Shown here: positions 7,482 through 13,821 of the stretch, in pieces
Numbering within the stretch: the stretch's first letter is position 1
Layout: every line of letters starts with the position of its first letter
Source of the DNA: Bdellovibrio sp.
GTDB lineage: Bacteria; Bdellovibrionota; Bdellovibrionia; Bdellovibrionales; Bdellovibrionaceae
Reading direction: 5' to 3'
DNA length: 14,359 nucleotides
NCBI GenBank assembly: GCA_019104905.1
Contig: JAHRXB010000082.1
Span: forward strand, 1-14,359
Program-made: the position numbers and the translations under genes
Notes under the pieces: model-generated
Told to the model about the DNA's origin: nothing
The model's input: only the letters and a program-made list of their open reading frames with translations
The model's database searches: none

Positions 7482-7524
7482 GACCCTCATTGGACCTTTC
7501 ATGAGCCGCTGGAAAGGTGGGGTC
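7482..7524. other. Long imperfect hairpin between divergent genes
   Basis: GACCC (7482-7486) and ACCTTTC (7494-7500) pair with GAAAGGT (7512-7518) and GGGTC (7520-7524), leaving an 11-nt loop and an asymmetric internal loop. It lies between the divergent transpeptidase and hydrolase genes, where no terminator is needed, so an operator or leader structure is possible. The remainder of the 252-nt gap (7368-7619) shows nothing else I can support. Confidence 0.4.
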
Positions 7525-7608
7525 TAGTTTGTGGTCAAGATCTTTGCACTTCCGGTTCAATGTCCTATTCTGGCACCTACGAATGTCATATTTTGTGCAA
7601 GAAGGCGT

Positions 7609-7614
7609 GAGGGG
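7609..7614 (+). promoter_or_regulatory. Ribosome binding site of the alpha/beta hydrolase gene
   Basis: GAGGGG about 5 nt before the ATG at 7620; it supports this start. Confidence 0.45.
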
Positions 7615-7619
7615 ACAGG

Positions 7620-8333
7620 ATGAGTGAGATCAGAGATGTTTTTGTTGAAACATCGTTTGGGCGACTTCATGCGATCTATGGAAATTCCCAAGCCTCAGGG
7701 GTGCCGATGGTTTTCATTCCTGGGATGTTGGGCAAAGCCGAAGATTGGCAAAATGATTTCGCCAGCTTTTCAGAGCATCCTTGCGTTGCAATCAGTCTGC
7801 GAGGCCGAGGGCGATCAGATTTTCCCTCCAGCGGATTTTCTGTCTATGATCATGCAAATGATATTGAAGCTGTGGTTGCGCATCTGGGGCTTCAGCGTTT
7901 TGTGCTTGTCGGCTTTAGTCAAGGAGCCTTGTATGCAGTCGCCTATGCCCTGGCCCATCCCGAAAATATTATGGCTTTGGTCATTCAGGACAAAGTTTTA
8001 AAACAAAGAAAGTTTGGCAAAGAGTGGGTCGAGCGGGCTCGCAATCATCCTTCTGCCAAAAGCGAACAGTTCCTATGGGGAATTGCCAATGACTCCCAGG
8101 ATCTTAATCTTTTGGAGGAGTGTCGTCTTTTTTCAAAAACTCCGACCTTGATTCTTAAAGGTGGCAATAGCGCCATGATGATGGAAGAGGATCTTGCAGA
8201 GATGAAAGAGGTCTTCAAAAACTCGAAGATTGAGATCTTTCCTTTGTCAGGGCATGATGTTTCAAGCCCTGACTATGATCTTTATGTTCGCACGATGAAG
8301 AGATTTCTAAATAAGATCTCTCAAGCGCATTAG
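7620..8333 (+). CDS. Alpha/beta hydrolase fold protein
   Basis: A 237-residue cytosolic protein with no signal peptide. The fold is shown by an oxyanion-type PGMLG segment (34-38) after the strand MVFI, the RGRGRSDFP turn (61-69), and the nucleophile elbow VGFSQG with S100. The catalytic His is H212 in LSGHDVS. The expected acid after strand 7 is not clear: TLILKGGNSAMMMEEDL has N183 where Asp is often found, with E189, E190 and D191 a little later. The cap between the nucleophile and strand 7 is short, which explains the small size compared with the usual 260-300 residues. Related proteins include esterases, lactonases and C-C hydrolases, and the sequence does not tell the substrate. The gene is monocistronic and converges with the lipoprotein gene, with only 3 nt between the stops. 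Confidence 0.85.
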   Translation: MSEIRDVFVETSFGRLHAIYGNSQASGVPMVFIPGMLGKAEDWQNDFASFSEHPCVAISLRGRGRSDFPSSGFSVYDHANDIEAVVAHLGLQRFVLVGFSQGALYAVAYALAHPENIMALVIQDKVLKQRKFGKEWVERARNHPSAKSEQFLWGIANDSQDLNLLEECRLFSKTPTLILKGGNSAMMMEEDLAEMKEVFKNSKIEIFPLSGHDVSSPDYDLYVRTMKRFLNKISQAH

Positions 8334-8336
8334 CCG

Positions 8337-10079
8337 CTAGTAACCGGTGCGATCTACGATATATTTTAGTAATGACTCACGGTTGACCCCGCGTTCGACC
8401 AGGGGTGCCTCGGTCTTAATATAGAAAGTTTCTTTGAGCCACTTTTTAATTGCGGAGGTGGAAGATTTGGAAGTTGGCGTGAAGCCGCGAACCAGATCTA
8501 AACATAAACCTCGAGCGGCTCCGGCATGAGGGGTGTAGTCTGTTGACACGAAGATCCCCTTTTGACGCCAAGAACTTTTGGCTCCGCTTCCTGGATAGAC
8601 GCGATCTTCTAGCTTTGCCCAGGCTTCACAATATTCAGCATTGGTCATATCGGAGGTCATTTCATGGGTATAACTCTTTGCGGAATCAAGGATCCAATCT
8701 GTGGCTTCTGGTGCAAGGACTTGAGTGAGCTCTTTTTTGAGTTTGGCAAACTTGAGATTGCTGATGCGAAGTTTGCCATCAAAAAGAGCCTGGGGCACCA
8801 GCTCGGGGTATTTCGGTGCATTGTTTGCCAGCCACAGTTGGGTGGCCTCATAGTTGACACAAGCTTCAAAGAAGCTCACGGGCACATGGCCTAAAACAGT
8901 TTGATAGAATGTGCGTTGGCAGGCTTCTTTGATTTGCCCTTTGTTTTGCGCACTGAGGGCTCCGCCATCGCGATCAATCTGCTTTTGGTACTGTGAACTT
9001 AATGAAGACTTCTTGCAGGATTTTTGAGACGTAAATTCAACTCCGTCGAAGACCATCAGTTTCACAAGATTGTACTTGTCAGGAGATTTCGCCTGAAGCA
9101 GCGCCGGATTCAGACGGTAAGAAGTAACACTTTCGGCGAAATCCTCGAAGGGGTTTGTTTCTCCGTATTTAGAAACAAAGGGGTGTCCCTGCAAAAGCTT
9201 CTTTTTTTCAATGGTGAACTCACCCGCTTTGGATTCTTTCCAGTTGCTGAGTGTCAGCCAAGTCGCCGAACGATCGTAATCTGCAAATTGGCTGTTGGCG
9301 TAGTTATGGGCAAACTCATGGAAAAGCGTGTACTGGCGAACCAGAGAACTTTTTTTGCTCCAGCCATCAAAGAGCTCCATGACCGCGTTGGCAAGAACCA
9401 AGTCGCCGTCATCGCCGTAGGAAGCACGAGTATAGCCACGTTTAAATTTAATGAGTTGTTGGTTCGATTTAAAAGGAAGTTGTTGAGTTGGAATCAGTTC
9501 AAAAGTGCGAATGACATCGGCAATTTCAGAGGCTGTAAATAGATCGGCATTCATAAAAGAGAAGGGCGACGTGTTTACGTCGAATTTATCCATGATAAAG
9601 AGCATCTGTGGGCCCACTTCTTTTCCGAAGATTGCTTGTGCGGCACAAAGAGCTTTTTTACAAGATGGATTGACGTTGTATTTTGTTTGAAAATTTTCAG
9701 GAGCCCCTTCAATTTTTACTCCTTCGCGGGTGGGATAAAGAAGCTTAGAAAGAGCTAAAACCAGATGAGGTCTTTCATTCTCAAGTTTGATTCCGAAGAC
9801 CTCAGTCGTGCCCGCTTCGTAGCCGGGTTCTAAGGGAAGTTTTTTGTAATAGCCATCAATTTCGGCGGTCGTGACCGGAAATTTAAGACGACAGTTGGCG
9901 TCTTGAACCTGTTGTGAAGTGGCGGCCCACCAGTCAAGCTCATCGGCCGCGGGAGTTCGCTCAGGTTTATAGGGGATCGGTCGATCAACCTCCGCGTGTC
10001 CCGGGACTTTAGTCGGGGTGTGTGTGCAAGAGGTTAATACAAACAGAAGGGATAGACAGAGGGAAGAAACGGACTTCAA
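8337..10079 (-). CDS. Lipoprotein with HExxH...E zinc metallopeptidase signature
   Basis: A 580-residue predicted lipoprotein. The N-terminus KSVSSLCLSLLFVLTSC is a lipoprotein signal with lipobox LTSC, so C18 would be lipidated. The zinc motif is HEFAH (H254, E255, H258), followed about 55 residues on by NPFEDFAESVTSY, whose E316 (or E312) could be the third ligand; this HExxH plus EDFAE layout recalls the anthrax lethal factor-like (ATLF) peptidases. Several cysteines in the mature part (for example C63, C140, C145) fit an extracytoplasmic location. The start is a TTG with GAAGGAG 5 nt upstream and no better ATG nearby. I do not recognise the rest of the protein. It follows the asparaginase-like gene after about 80 nt. 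Cell-envelope proteolysis or wall remodelling is possible, but the substrate is unknown. Confidence 0.78.
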   Translation of the reverse strand: MKSVSSLCLSLLFVLTSCTHTPTKVPGHAEVDRPIPYKPERTPAADELDWWAATSQQVQDANCRLKFPVTTAEIDGYYKKLPLEPGYEAGTTEVFGIKLENERPHLVLALSKLLYPTREGVKIEGAPENFQTKYNVNPSCKKALCAAQAIFGKEVGPQMLFIMDKFDVNTSPFSFMNADLFTASEIADVIRTFELIPTQQLPFKSNQQLIKFKRGYTRASYGDDGDLVLANAVMELFDGWSKKSSLVRQYTLFHEFAHNYANSQFADYDRSATWLTLSNWKESKAGEFTIEKKKLLQGHPFVSKYGETNPFEDFAESVTSYRLNPALLQAKSPDKYNLVKLMVFDGVEFTSQKSCKKSSLSSQYQKQIDRDGGALSAQNKGQIKEACQRTFYQTVLGHVPVSFFEACVNYEATQLWLANNAPKYPELVPQALFDGKLRISNLKFAKLKKELTQVLAPEATDWILDSAKSYTHEMTSDMTNAEYCEAWAKLEDRVYPGSGAKSSWRQKGIFVSTDYTPHAGAARGLCLDLVRGFTPTSKSSTSAIKKWLKETFYIKTEAPLVERGVNRESLLKYIVDRTGY

Positions 10080-10084
10080 GAAAA

Positions 10085-10091
10085 CTCCTTC
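10085..10091 (-). promoter_or_regulatory. Ribosome binding site for a TTG start
   Basis: GAAGGAG on the - strand, 5 nt before the TTG at 10079. It is a near-complete Shine-Dalgarno match and supports the TTG as the true start of the lipoprotein gene. Confidence 0.65.
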
Positions 10092-10127
10092 AAAGAAAGT
10101 TTAAAACCCTCTTTTCGGAATTTGCGG

Positions 10128-10153
10128 AAAAATCTCAAAGCCTCAAATTGAGA
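10128..10153 (-). terminator. Possible weak terminator after the asparaginase-like gene
   Basis: On the - strand, TCTCAA and TTGAGA (6-bp stem, 9-nt loop) are followed directly by TTTTT. The stem is AT-rich and would be weak. It starts about 7 nt past the stop codon and could reduce read-through into the lipoprotein gene. Confidence 0.35.
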
Positions 10154-10159
10154 AAATAT

Positions 10160-10678
10160 TTAGAAAGTCTCGAAGGTGCCTTTGTCTTTATTTTTGCGAA
10201 CGCGGGGGACGGCAAAAACTTGATTGTGGAATGAAATGTAGAAGCCTGGGGCAAGAAGCTTGGCCGACAAAAGGGCCTCCGTGACATTCTGGGCGGCATC
10301 ACTATCTTCAAAACCCATCGGAATCATCGCGCCCGTAAAAACCACCGGCACCGCGGGGATTCCAATTTCCTTATGACAGTGTTCGGCGGTTAAACTCATG
10401 GTGTCGGTGCCATGAAGAACGACGATCGGGCATCCCCTTTGCATTTGGTCTTTTACCGTGGCTGCAATCAGTGAGCGATCACTGTCAGTCATATAAAGGG
10501 AATCTTTGCTTAATAAGGGATAAACCATGATGTTGGTGTAGGGCAGGCGCATCTTAGAAAGAATGCGGTTTTTAATGCTGGTGCCGCGATTTTCCAAGGA
10601 GCCATCGAATTCGTTATAGGTCTTTTCGATAGTTCCACCTGTGGTGATAATAACAACATCTTGAATTGTAGTGCCCAT
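10160..10678 (-). CDS. Short asparaginase-family protein (N-terminal domain only)
   Basis: A 172-residue cytosolic protein matching the N-terminal, active-site-bearing domain of type I/II asparaginases: TTGGTIEKTY (12-21, with T16 and Y21 as candidate nucleophile and partner), SKDSLYMTD (57-65, S60), VLHGTDTM (87-94, T91-D92) and FTGAM (114-118). Full asparaginases are about 330 residues and have a second domain. This gene is not obviously broken: a family of roughly 160-170-residue stand-alone proteins ends in a similar VRKN...GxFE segment, here VRKNKDKGTFETF. The ATG at 10678 has AGGA about 9 nt upstream. It lies 66 nt after the gre gene in the same direction. Whether such short proteins hydrolyse asparagine, or another amide, is unknown to me. 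Confidence 0.82.
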   Translation of the reverse strand: MGTTIQDVVIITTGGTIEKTYNEFDGSLENRGTSIKNRILSKMRLPYTNIMVYPLLSKDSLYMTDSDRSLIAATVKDQMQRGCPIVVLHGTDTMSLTAEHCHKEIGIPAVPVVFTGAMIPMGFEDSDAAQNVTEALLSAKLLAPGFYISFHNQVFAVPRVRKNKDKGTFETF

Positions 10679-10744
10679 GGCTCGAGATCCTAAGATAATA
10701 TTTTGGAACTAGCAAGAACTGCTGATATTCACGAATGCAAATCG

Positions 10745-11224
10745 TTACCAAACATGGATGACTTCGTATTCACGCACCTGTTCGCCGGTTTCCACAACGG
10801 CGATATCCCCTTGCCGTAAATCTTGGAGGGCCTCACCCAGGGGACTGTTGGGAGTGATTACTTGAACGGAACGTCCTTCAAGCAGGACGCTCAGGCCGCC
10901 GCCTTTGGCCATAATGAAAAAAAAGCTGTGTTTTCCATTATGCTCTACTTCCACCAAGGCCGTTGAGTTGATTTTGTCGTTAGGACCAAAGTTTTTAACA
11001 TCAAGATGTTTGTAGATGACAAGCAGCTCTTCAATTTCAGCAATGCGTTTTGCTTGAGCGCCAGCGAGGTAGGATGCCTCCAGGCCACGCGTATCGTACT
11101 CGTTCTCGGGTTTGCTTTCTTCGTGAGTCGCAGCTTCGTAGGTGGCCAATGCCGCTTCTTTGAGAACGGCCATGTCCTTTTCAAGTTGAGTGCGAATTGT
11201 TTCAATAAGTTTTGTTTTGTCCAA
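10745..11224 (-). CDS. GreA/GreB-family transcription elongation factor
   Basis: A 159-residue protein related to the Gre factors, which bind the RNA polymerase secondary channel and stimulate transcript cleavage in backtracked complexes. Residues 1-75 form the expected antiparallel coiled coil, with an acidic tip loop HEESKPENEYDTRG (34-47) where Gre catalytic acids lie. The C-terminal FKBP-like domain shows VITPNSPLGEAL (122-133) and QGDIAVVETG (138-147). The start is set at the TTG at 11224, which has GAGGT 5 nt upstream and gives a family-like length; the frame extends to a TTG at 11275, but that has no ribosome binding site and lies in a possible -35 element. It is not the typical GreA sequence and may be a secondary, divergent Gre protein (GreB-like or Rnk-like). 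It lies between hsp20 and the asparaginase-like gene. Confidence 0.82.
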   Translation of the reverse strand: MDKTKLIETIRTQLEKDMAVLKEAALATYEAATHEESKPENEYDTRGLEASYLAGAQAKRIAEIEELLVIYKHLDVKNFGPNDKINSTALVEVEHNGKHSFFFIMAKGGGLSVLLEGRSVQVITPNSPLGEALQDLRQGDIAVVETGEQVREYEVIHVW

Positions 11225-11229
11225 GCAAG

Positions 11230-11234
11230 ACCTC
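11230..11234 (-). promoter_or_regulatory. Ribosome binding site for the TTG start of the gre gene
   Basis: GAGGT on the - strand, 5 nt before the TTG at 11224. It is the only Shine-Dalgarno match near the 5' end of this frame. Confidence 0.5.
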
Positions 11235-11246
11235 ACATGAGCTCTC

Positions 11247-11275
11247 AGTATTGTCTTTTGAGAGTCCGCAGGCAA
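11247..11275 (-). promoter_or_regulatory. Possible sigma-70 promoter of the gre gene
   Basis: On the - strand, TTGCCT (11270-11275) and AATACT (11247-11252) are separated by 17 nt. Each matches 4 of 6 consensus bases. Transcription would start about 15 nt before the GTGAGG/TTG start region. Confidence 0.33.
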
Positions 11276-11294
11276 ATGATCTTTTGAAAGAGAG

Positions 11295-11321
11295 GAGGAC
11301 CTGGCGGGGGGCCAAGTCCTC
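11295..11321 (-). terminator. GC-rich hairpin, probable terminator of hsp20
   Basis: GAGGAC and TGGC pair with GCCA and GTCCTC (one C-A mismatch) around a GGGGG loop. It lies about 19 nt beyond the hsp20 stop codon. On the - strand it is followed by CTCTCTTTC rather than a clean U-run, so it may be leaky. Confidence 0.55.
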
Positions 11322-11339
11322 GAGGGAAGGAAGGATTGA

Positions 11340-11810
11340 TTAGTGGGAAGGTGTGTCGGATTTAGATTGGATTTCGATTCGACGAGGAGCTGCCACTTGA
11401 GCTTTAGGAATATGAAGATTCAGTACTCCGTCTTCATAGTGGGCCTCGATCTTTTCGACATCCACATTTGTGGGCAGTGAAAAACTTCTGGCAAAAGTGC
11501 CATAGTATCTTTCTATTCTATGTCCTTTGGGCTCAACATCGGCTTTCACCTCGCGCTTTCTTTCTCCTGAAATTGTGAGAACATTTTCGTTCATTTCAAT
11601 TTTAATATCTTCTTTTTTGAAGCCAGGCAGATCCATGCAAAGCATGAAGCCCTCGTCCTTCTCGGAGACATCGCAAGCAGGAGTGTAAGTGCGCTCCGCA
11701 GAAGTCATTGCGGGGGCTCTGCCGAAGTCTTCAAAAAATCGCTCCATCTCGTTGAAGATATCTGTAGTAGCTGCTCTGCGTGTTGTCCAATAAGGTGTTA
11801 ATAGTCTCAT
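11340..11810 (-). CDS. Small heat shock protein, Hsp20 / alpha-crystallin family
   Basis: A 156-residue ATP-independent holdase that keeps unfolding proteins from aggregating. The alpha-crystallin domain covers about residues 43-137: YTPACDVSEKDEGF, MDLPGFKKEDIKIEM (59-73), NVLTISGERK (76-85), YGTFARSFSLP (103-113) and the GVLNLHIPK motif (128-136). A C-terminal I-x-I motif for oligomer contacts is present as IEI (145-147). The N-terminal arm (1-42) is rich in aromatic and basic residues. The ATG at 11810 is preceded by a near-perfect Shine-Dalgarno sequence; an upstream in-frame start at 11873 would overlap the promoter and is rejected. A sigma-32-like promoter lies just upstream and a hairpin downstream, so it is probably a single-gene heat-shock unit. 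Confidence 0.95.
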   Translation of the reverse strand: MRLLTPYWTTRRAATTDIFNEMERFFEDFGRAPAMTSAERTYTPACDVSEKDEGFMLCMDLPGFKKEDIKIEMNENVLTISGERKREVKADVEPKGHRIERYYGTFARSFSLPTNVDVEKIEAHYEDGVLNLHIPKAQVAAPRRIEIQSKSDTPSH

Positions 11811-11814
11811 GAGA

Positions 11815-11823
11815 ACCTCCTTT
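11815..11823 (-). promoter_or_regulatory. Very strong ribosome binding site of hsp20
   Basis: AAAGGAGGT on the - strand, 4 nt from the ATG at 11810, is a near-full complement of the 16S rRNA 3' end. It fits a gene that must be translated strongly, and it fixes the start. Confidence 0.75.
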
Positions 11824-11846
11824 ACGGTTTTCCTCTTACGCCTTAA

Positions 11847-11874
11847 ACATGGTGTTTGAAGTTTTCTTGTCAAG
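11847..11874 (-). promoter_or_regulatory. Sigma-32 (RpoH)-type heat-shock promoter of hsp20
   Basis: On the - strand, CTTGACA (11868-11874) and CACCATGT (11847-11854) are separated by 13 nt. The known RpoH consensus is CTTGAAA, then CCCCATnT, with about 13-17 nt between; the matches are 6 of 7 and 7 of 8. Transcription would begin roughly 30 nt upstream of the start codon. Confidence 0.72.
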
Positions 11875-11894
11875 ATCTCGAAAATTTTTTTGAT

Positions 11895-11915
11895 ACAAGA
11901 GGAGAGCCCTCTTGT
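11895..11915. other. 21-bp palindrome upstream of the hsp20 promoter
   Basis: ACAAGAGG (11895-11902) and CCTCTTGT (11908-11915) form a perfect inverted repeat with a 5-nt centre. It is 20 nt upstream of the hsp20 -35 element and about 108 nt upstream of the divergent SDR-like gene. On the + strand it is followed nearby by CTTTTT, so it could be an operator or a terminator for leftward-opposing transcription. It is not the CIRCE element bound by HrcA. Confidence 0.45.
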
Positions 11916-12011
11916 GTTCTCTTTTTAATTTGTCAAGGTGGGTCCTAAGTCATTGTATTTTGTCGGTTCTTTTTAGACTCTCCCGTTAACTGTGTTAGCA
12001 TTAATTTTTTT

Positions 12012-12016
12012 AGGAG
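12012..12016 (+). promoter_or_regulatory. Ribosome binding site for a GTG start
   Basis: AGGAG lies 6 nt before the GTG at 12023 and supports this codon as the start of the SDR-like gene. Confidence 0.6.
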
Positions 12017-12022
12017 TTATTT

Positions 12023-13426
12023 GTGAAAGTCGCTGTCGCGGGAGCCAGTGGTTTTGTCGGGAAGGCGTTGATTGAGGAACTTCAAAAAAGTTTTGAAGTC
12101 GTGGCTTTAAGTCGAGCCGCAAAACAATCCCAGCAAAAAAATATTGAGTGGCGTGCCTGCGATCTTTTTAGTTTGTTGGATGCAGAGCGTGCTCTTCAAG
12201 GAGTCGACGTCGCGATCTATTTAGTGCATTCCATGCGACCTTCGGCGCACTTAACCCAAGGAACTTTCGATGATTTCGATCTCATCGTGCCTGATAATTT
12301 TGTACGAGCGGCTGAAAAGTGCAAGGTCCGGCAAATCATTTATCTCAGTGGCCTAAGACCTGAAGACCCTAAAGAGATCTCTCGACATCTGCAAAGTCGT
12401 TGGGAGGTGGAAGAGGTTTTTCGAAAAAGCTCGGTGCCCACAACGGCGTTAAGAGCGGCTGTTATCTTGGGTGCGGAAGGATCTTCTTTTCATATCATGG
12501 CCCGCCTGGTGAATCGTTTGCCGGTGATGGTTTGTCCGGCCTGGACAAAAACAAAAACTCAGCCGATCGCCCTTCGGGACGTGGTTGTGAGTTTGATCTT
12601 TTGCATAGATCGAGCGGACTCCTTCAATAAAATCTATGATATTGGAGGGCCTGAATCTGTAAGCTATCTTGAAATGATGAAGCTCATTGCGCGTATTCAA
12701 GGGCGACATCGAGGTCTTTTGACAGTTCCATTTTTAACACCTCAACTTTCGACTTTGTGGGTTTGTCTTGTGACCGGGGCGCCCCGCGCTTTGGTGCGGC
12801 CGTTGGTTGTGGGTTTAAAATCTTCCTTGCTGGTCAGTCCTGAAAGAAAGCTGGAGATTCCGGGTTATCATTTTACGGATGTAAAAACAGCGTTGCAAAT
12901 GGCCCTGAGTGTTTATGATGAACGCAAATCACCCTTGGCCTTCCAAGGAGTTCCTGAGGGGCCTCATGTGGTTCGCTCTGTGCAAAGACTTGTGTTGCCC
13001 CAAGGGCAAACGGCCGCTAGCGTGGCGCAAGCTTATCTTGAATTTTTGCCACAGATGCAGCCGGGATTTCTGAAGGTGGAAGTCAGCGGCCACTGGATTT
13101 ATTTTTGTTGGCGTTTTCCTTTTATGCGTCTTCTGATTTTAGAATATTCTCCAGAGCGAAGTTGGATGGATCGGCAGCTTTTTTATGTGCGAGGTGGGTT
13201 GTTAGCACGAAGAACGGCCCGGGGGCGTCTGGAGTTTCGAACCATATTGGGGGGCGAAGCTTTGATTGCCGCCATCCATGATTTTGAACCTCGGATGCCA
13301 TGGTATCTGTATCGGTGGACTCAGGCGTTGATTCATCTTTGGGTCATGAAACAGTTTGGACGTTACTTGAATCAGCAAAGGAATCTGGGTTACAGTAAAC
13401 ACAACAAGATGGAAAGGCCTTTATGA
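12023..13426 (+). CDS. Atypical SDR / NmrA-like NAD(P)-binding protein with a DUF2867-like C-terminus
   Basis: A 467-residue protein starting at GTG. The N-terminal Rossmann fold begins at once: VAVAGASGFVG has the G7-x2-G10-x2-G13 pattern of extended or atypical short-chain dehydrogenases. It continues with VDVAIYLVHSM (about 60-70), IIYLSGLRP (105-113) and an LRAAVILG strand, ending near residue 290. There is no classical YxxxK pair at the usual place, as in NmrA/complex-I-type atypical SDRs. The C-terminal part (about 310-455) resembles DUF2867, with SGHWIYFCWRFPFMRLLI and a MDRQLFYVRGGLLA segment. The same two-domain layout is known in uncharacterised bacterial proteins. The substrate is unknown. 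The stop overlaps the next start in ATGA, so it is co-translated with the TM2 gene. Confidence 0.85.
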   Translation: MKVAVAGASGFVGKALIEELQKSFEVVALSRAAKQSQQKNIEWRACDLFSLLDAERALQGVDVAIYLVHSMRPSAHLTQGTFDDFDLIVPDNFVRAAEKCKVRQIIYLSGLRPEDPKEISRHLQSRWEVEEVFRKSSVPTTALRAAVILGAEGSSFHIMARLVNRLPVMVCPAWTKTKTQPIALRDVVVSLIFCIDRADSFNKIYDIGGPESVSYLEMMKLIARIQGRHRGLLTVPFLTPQLSTLWVCLVTGAPRALVRPLVVGLKSSLLVSPERKLEIPGYHFTDVKTALQMALSVYDERKSPLAFQGVPEGPHVVRSVQRLVLPQGQTAASVAQAYLEFLPQMQPGFLKVEVSGHWIYFCWRFPFMRLLILEYSPERSWMDRQLFYVRGGLLARRTARGRLEFRTILGGEALIAAIHDFEPRMPWYLYRWTQALIHLWVMKQFGRYLNQQRNLGYSKHNKMERPL

Positions 13427-13821
13427 CTGCCTCTTCGACTCATTCTATTGTGGTTGGATATATTTTGTGGATCTTTGGTTTTATGGGGGCCCACCGCTTC
13501 TATTATGGCAAACCCATTTCGGGAACCATCTGGTTTTTTACTTTCGGTGTTTTGGGTGTGGGTTGGTTTATTGACCTCTTTTTAATTCCCTCTATGGATC
13601 GTTCAGCGGACCGTCGTTATAAGCCAGGCCCCATCGACTATAATGTGGCCTGGCTGCTTTTGACCTTTCTGGGGATGTTTGGAGTCCATCGTTTTTACAT
13701 GGGAAAGTGGATCAGCGGTTTGATTTGGCTGTGCACGGGGGGGCTCTTTTTGCTGGGCTATCTGTATGACTTCTGGACCTTAAATGAACAGGTGTCTTAC
13801 GCTAACGGAGAGCCCATCTGA
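13423..13821 (+). CDS. Double TM2-domain membrane protein
   Basis: A 132-residue protein made of two TM2 repeats. The first (about 9-56) reads VVGYILWIFGFMGAHRFYYGK, then GTIWFFTFGVLGVGWFIDLFL. The second (about 74-121) has FLGMFGVHRFYMGKWISGL, then LGYLYDFWTLNEQ. Each unit has the TM2 hallmarks: two membrane helices, a G-x-HRFY-x-GK turn and a terminal Asp-containing W/Y-x-D motif. Most TM2 proteins have one unit, so this looks like an internal duplication giving four helices. Function of the family in bacteria is unclear. The start overlaps the SDR-like gene by 4 nt, and the stop shares a base with the next start. Confidence 0.88.
   Translation: MTASSTHSIVVGYILWIFGFMGAHRFYYGKPISGTIWFFTFGVLGVGWFIDLFLIPSMDRSADRRYKPGPIDYNVAWLLLTFLGMFGVHRFYMGKWISGLIWLCTGGLFLLGYLYDFWTLNEQVSYANGEPI

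Noticed and set aside
7368..7502. Longer start of the L,D-transpeptidase at 7502
   Set aside because: It would bury the signal peptide 45 residues inside the protein; ATG 7367 has a ribosome site and a proper signal.
7544..7571. TTGCAC, 16 nt, TATTCT as a promoter for the hydrolase gene
   Set aside because: The match to consensus is only 3 and 4 of 6 bases, no better than chance in this composition.
8320..8350. Terminator between the convergent hydrolase and lipoprotein genes
   Set aside because: Only 4-bp stems with large loops can be drawn, and there is no T-run on either strand.
9024..9542. 172-codon open frame on the + strand inside the lipoprotein gene
   Set aside because: It is antisense to a frame with a lipobox and zinc motif; the product is basic and without recognisable features.
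10160..10678. Asparaginase pseudogene truncated by a frameshift
   Set aside because: Downstream sequence shows no second asparaginase domain in any frame, and the C-terminal segment resembles that of known short family members.
11895..11915. CIRCE element for HrcA control of hsp20
   Set aside because: The palindrome sequence and its 5-nt spacer do not match TTAGCACTC-N9-GAGTGCTAA.
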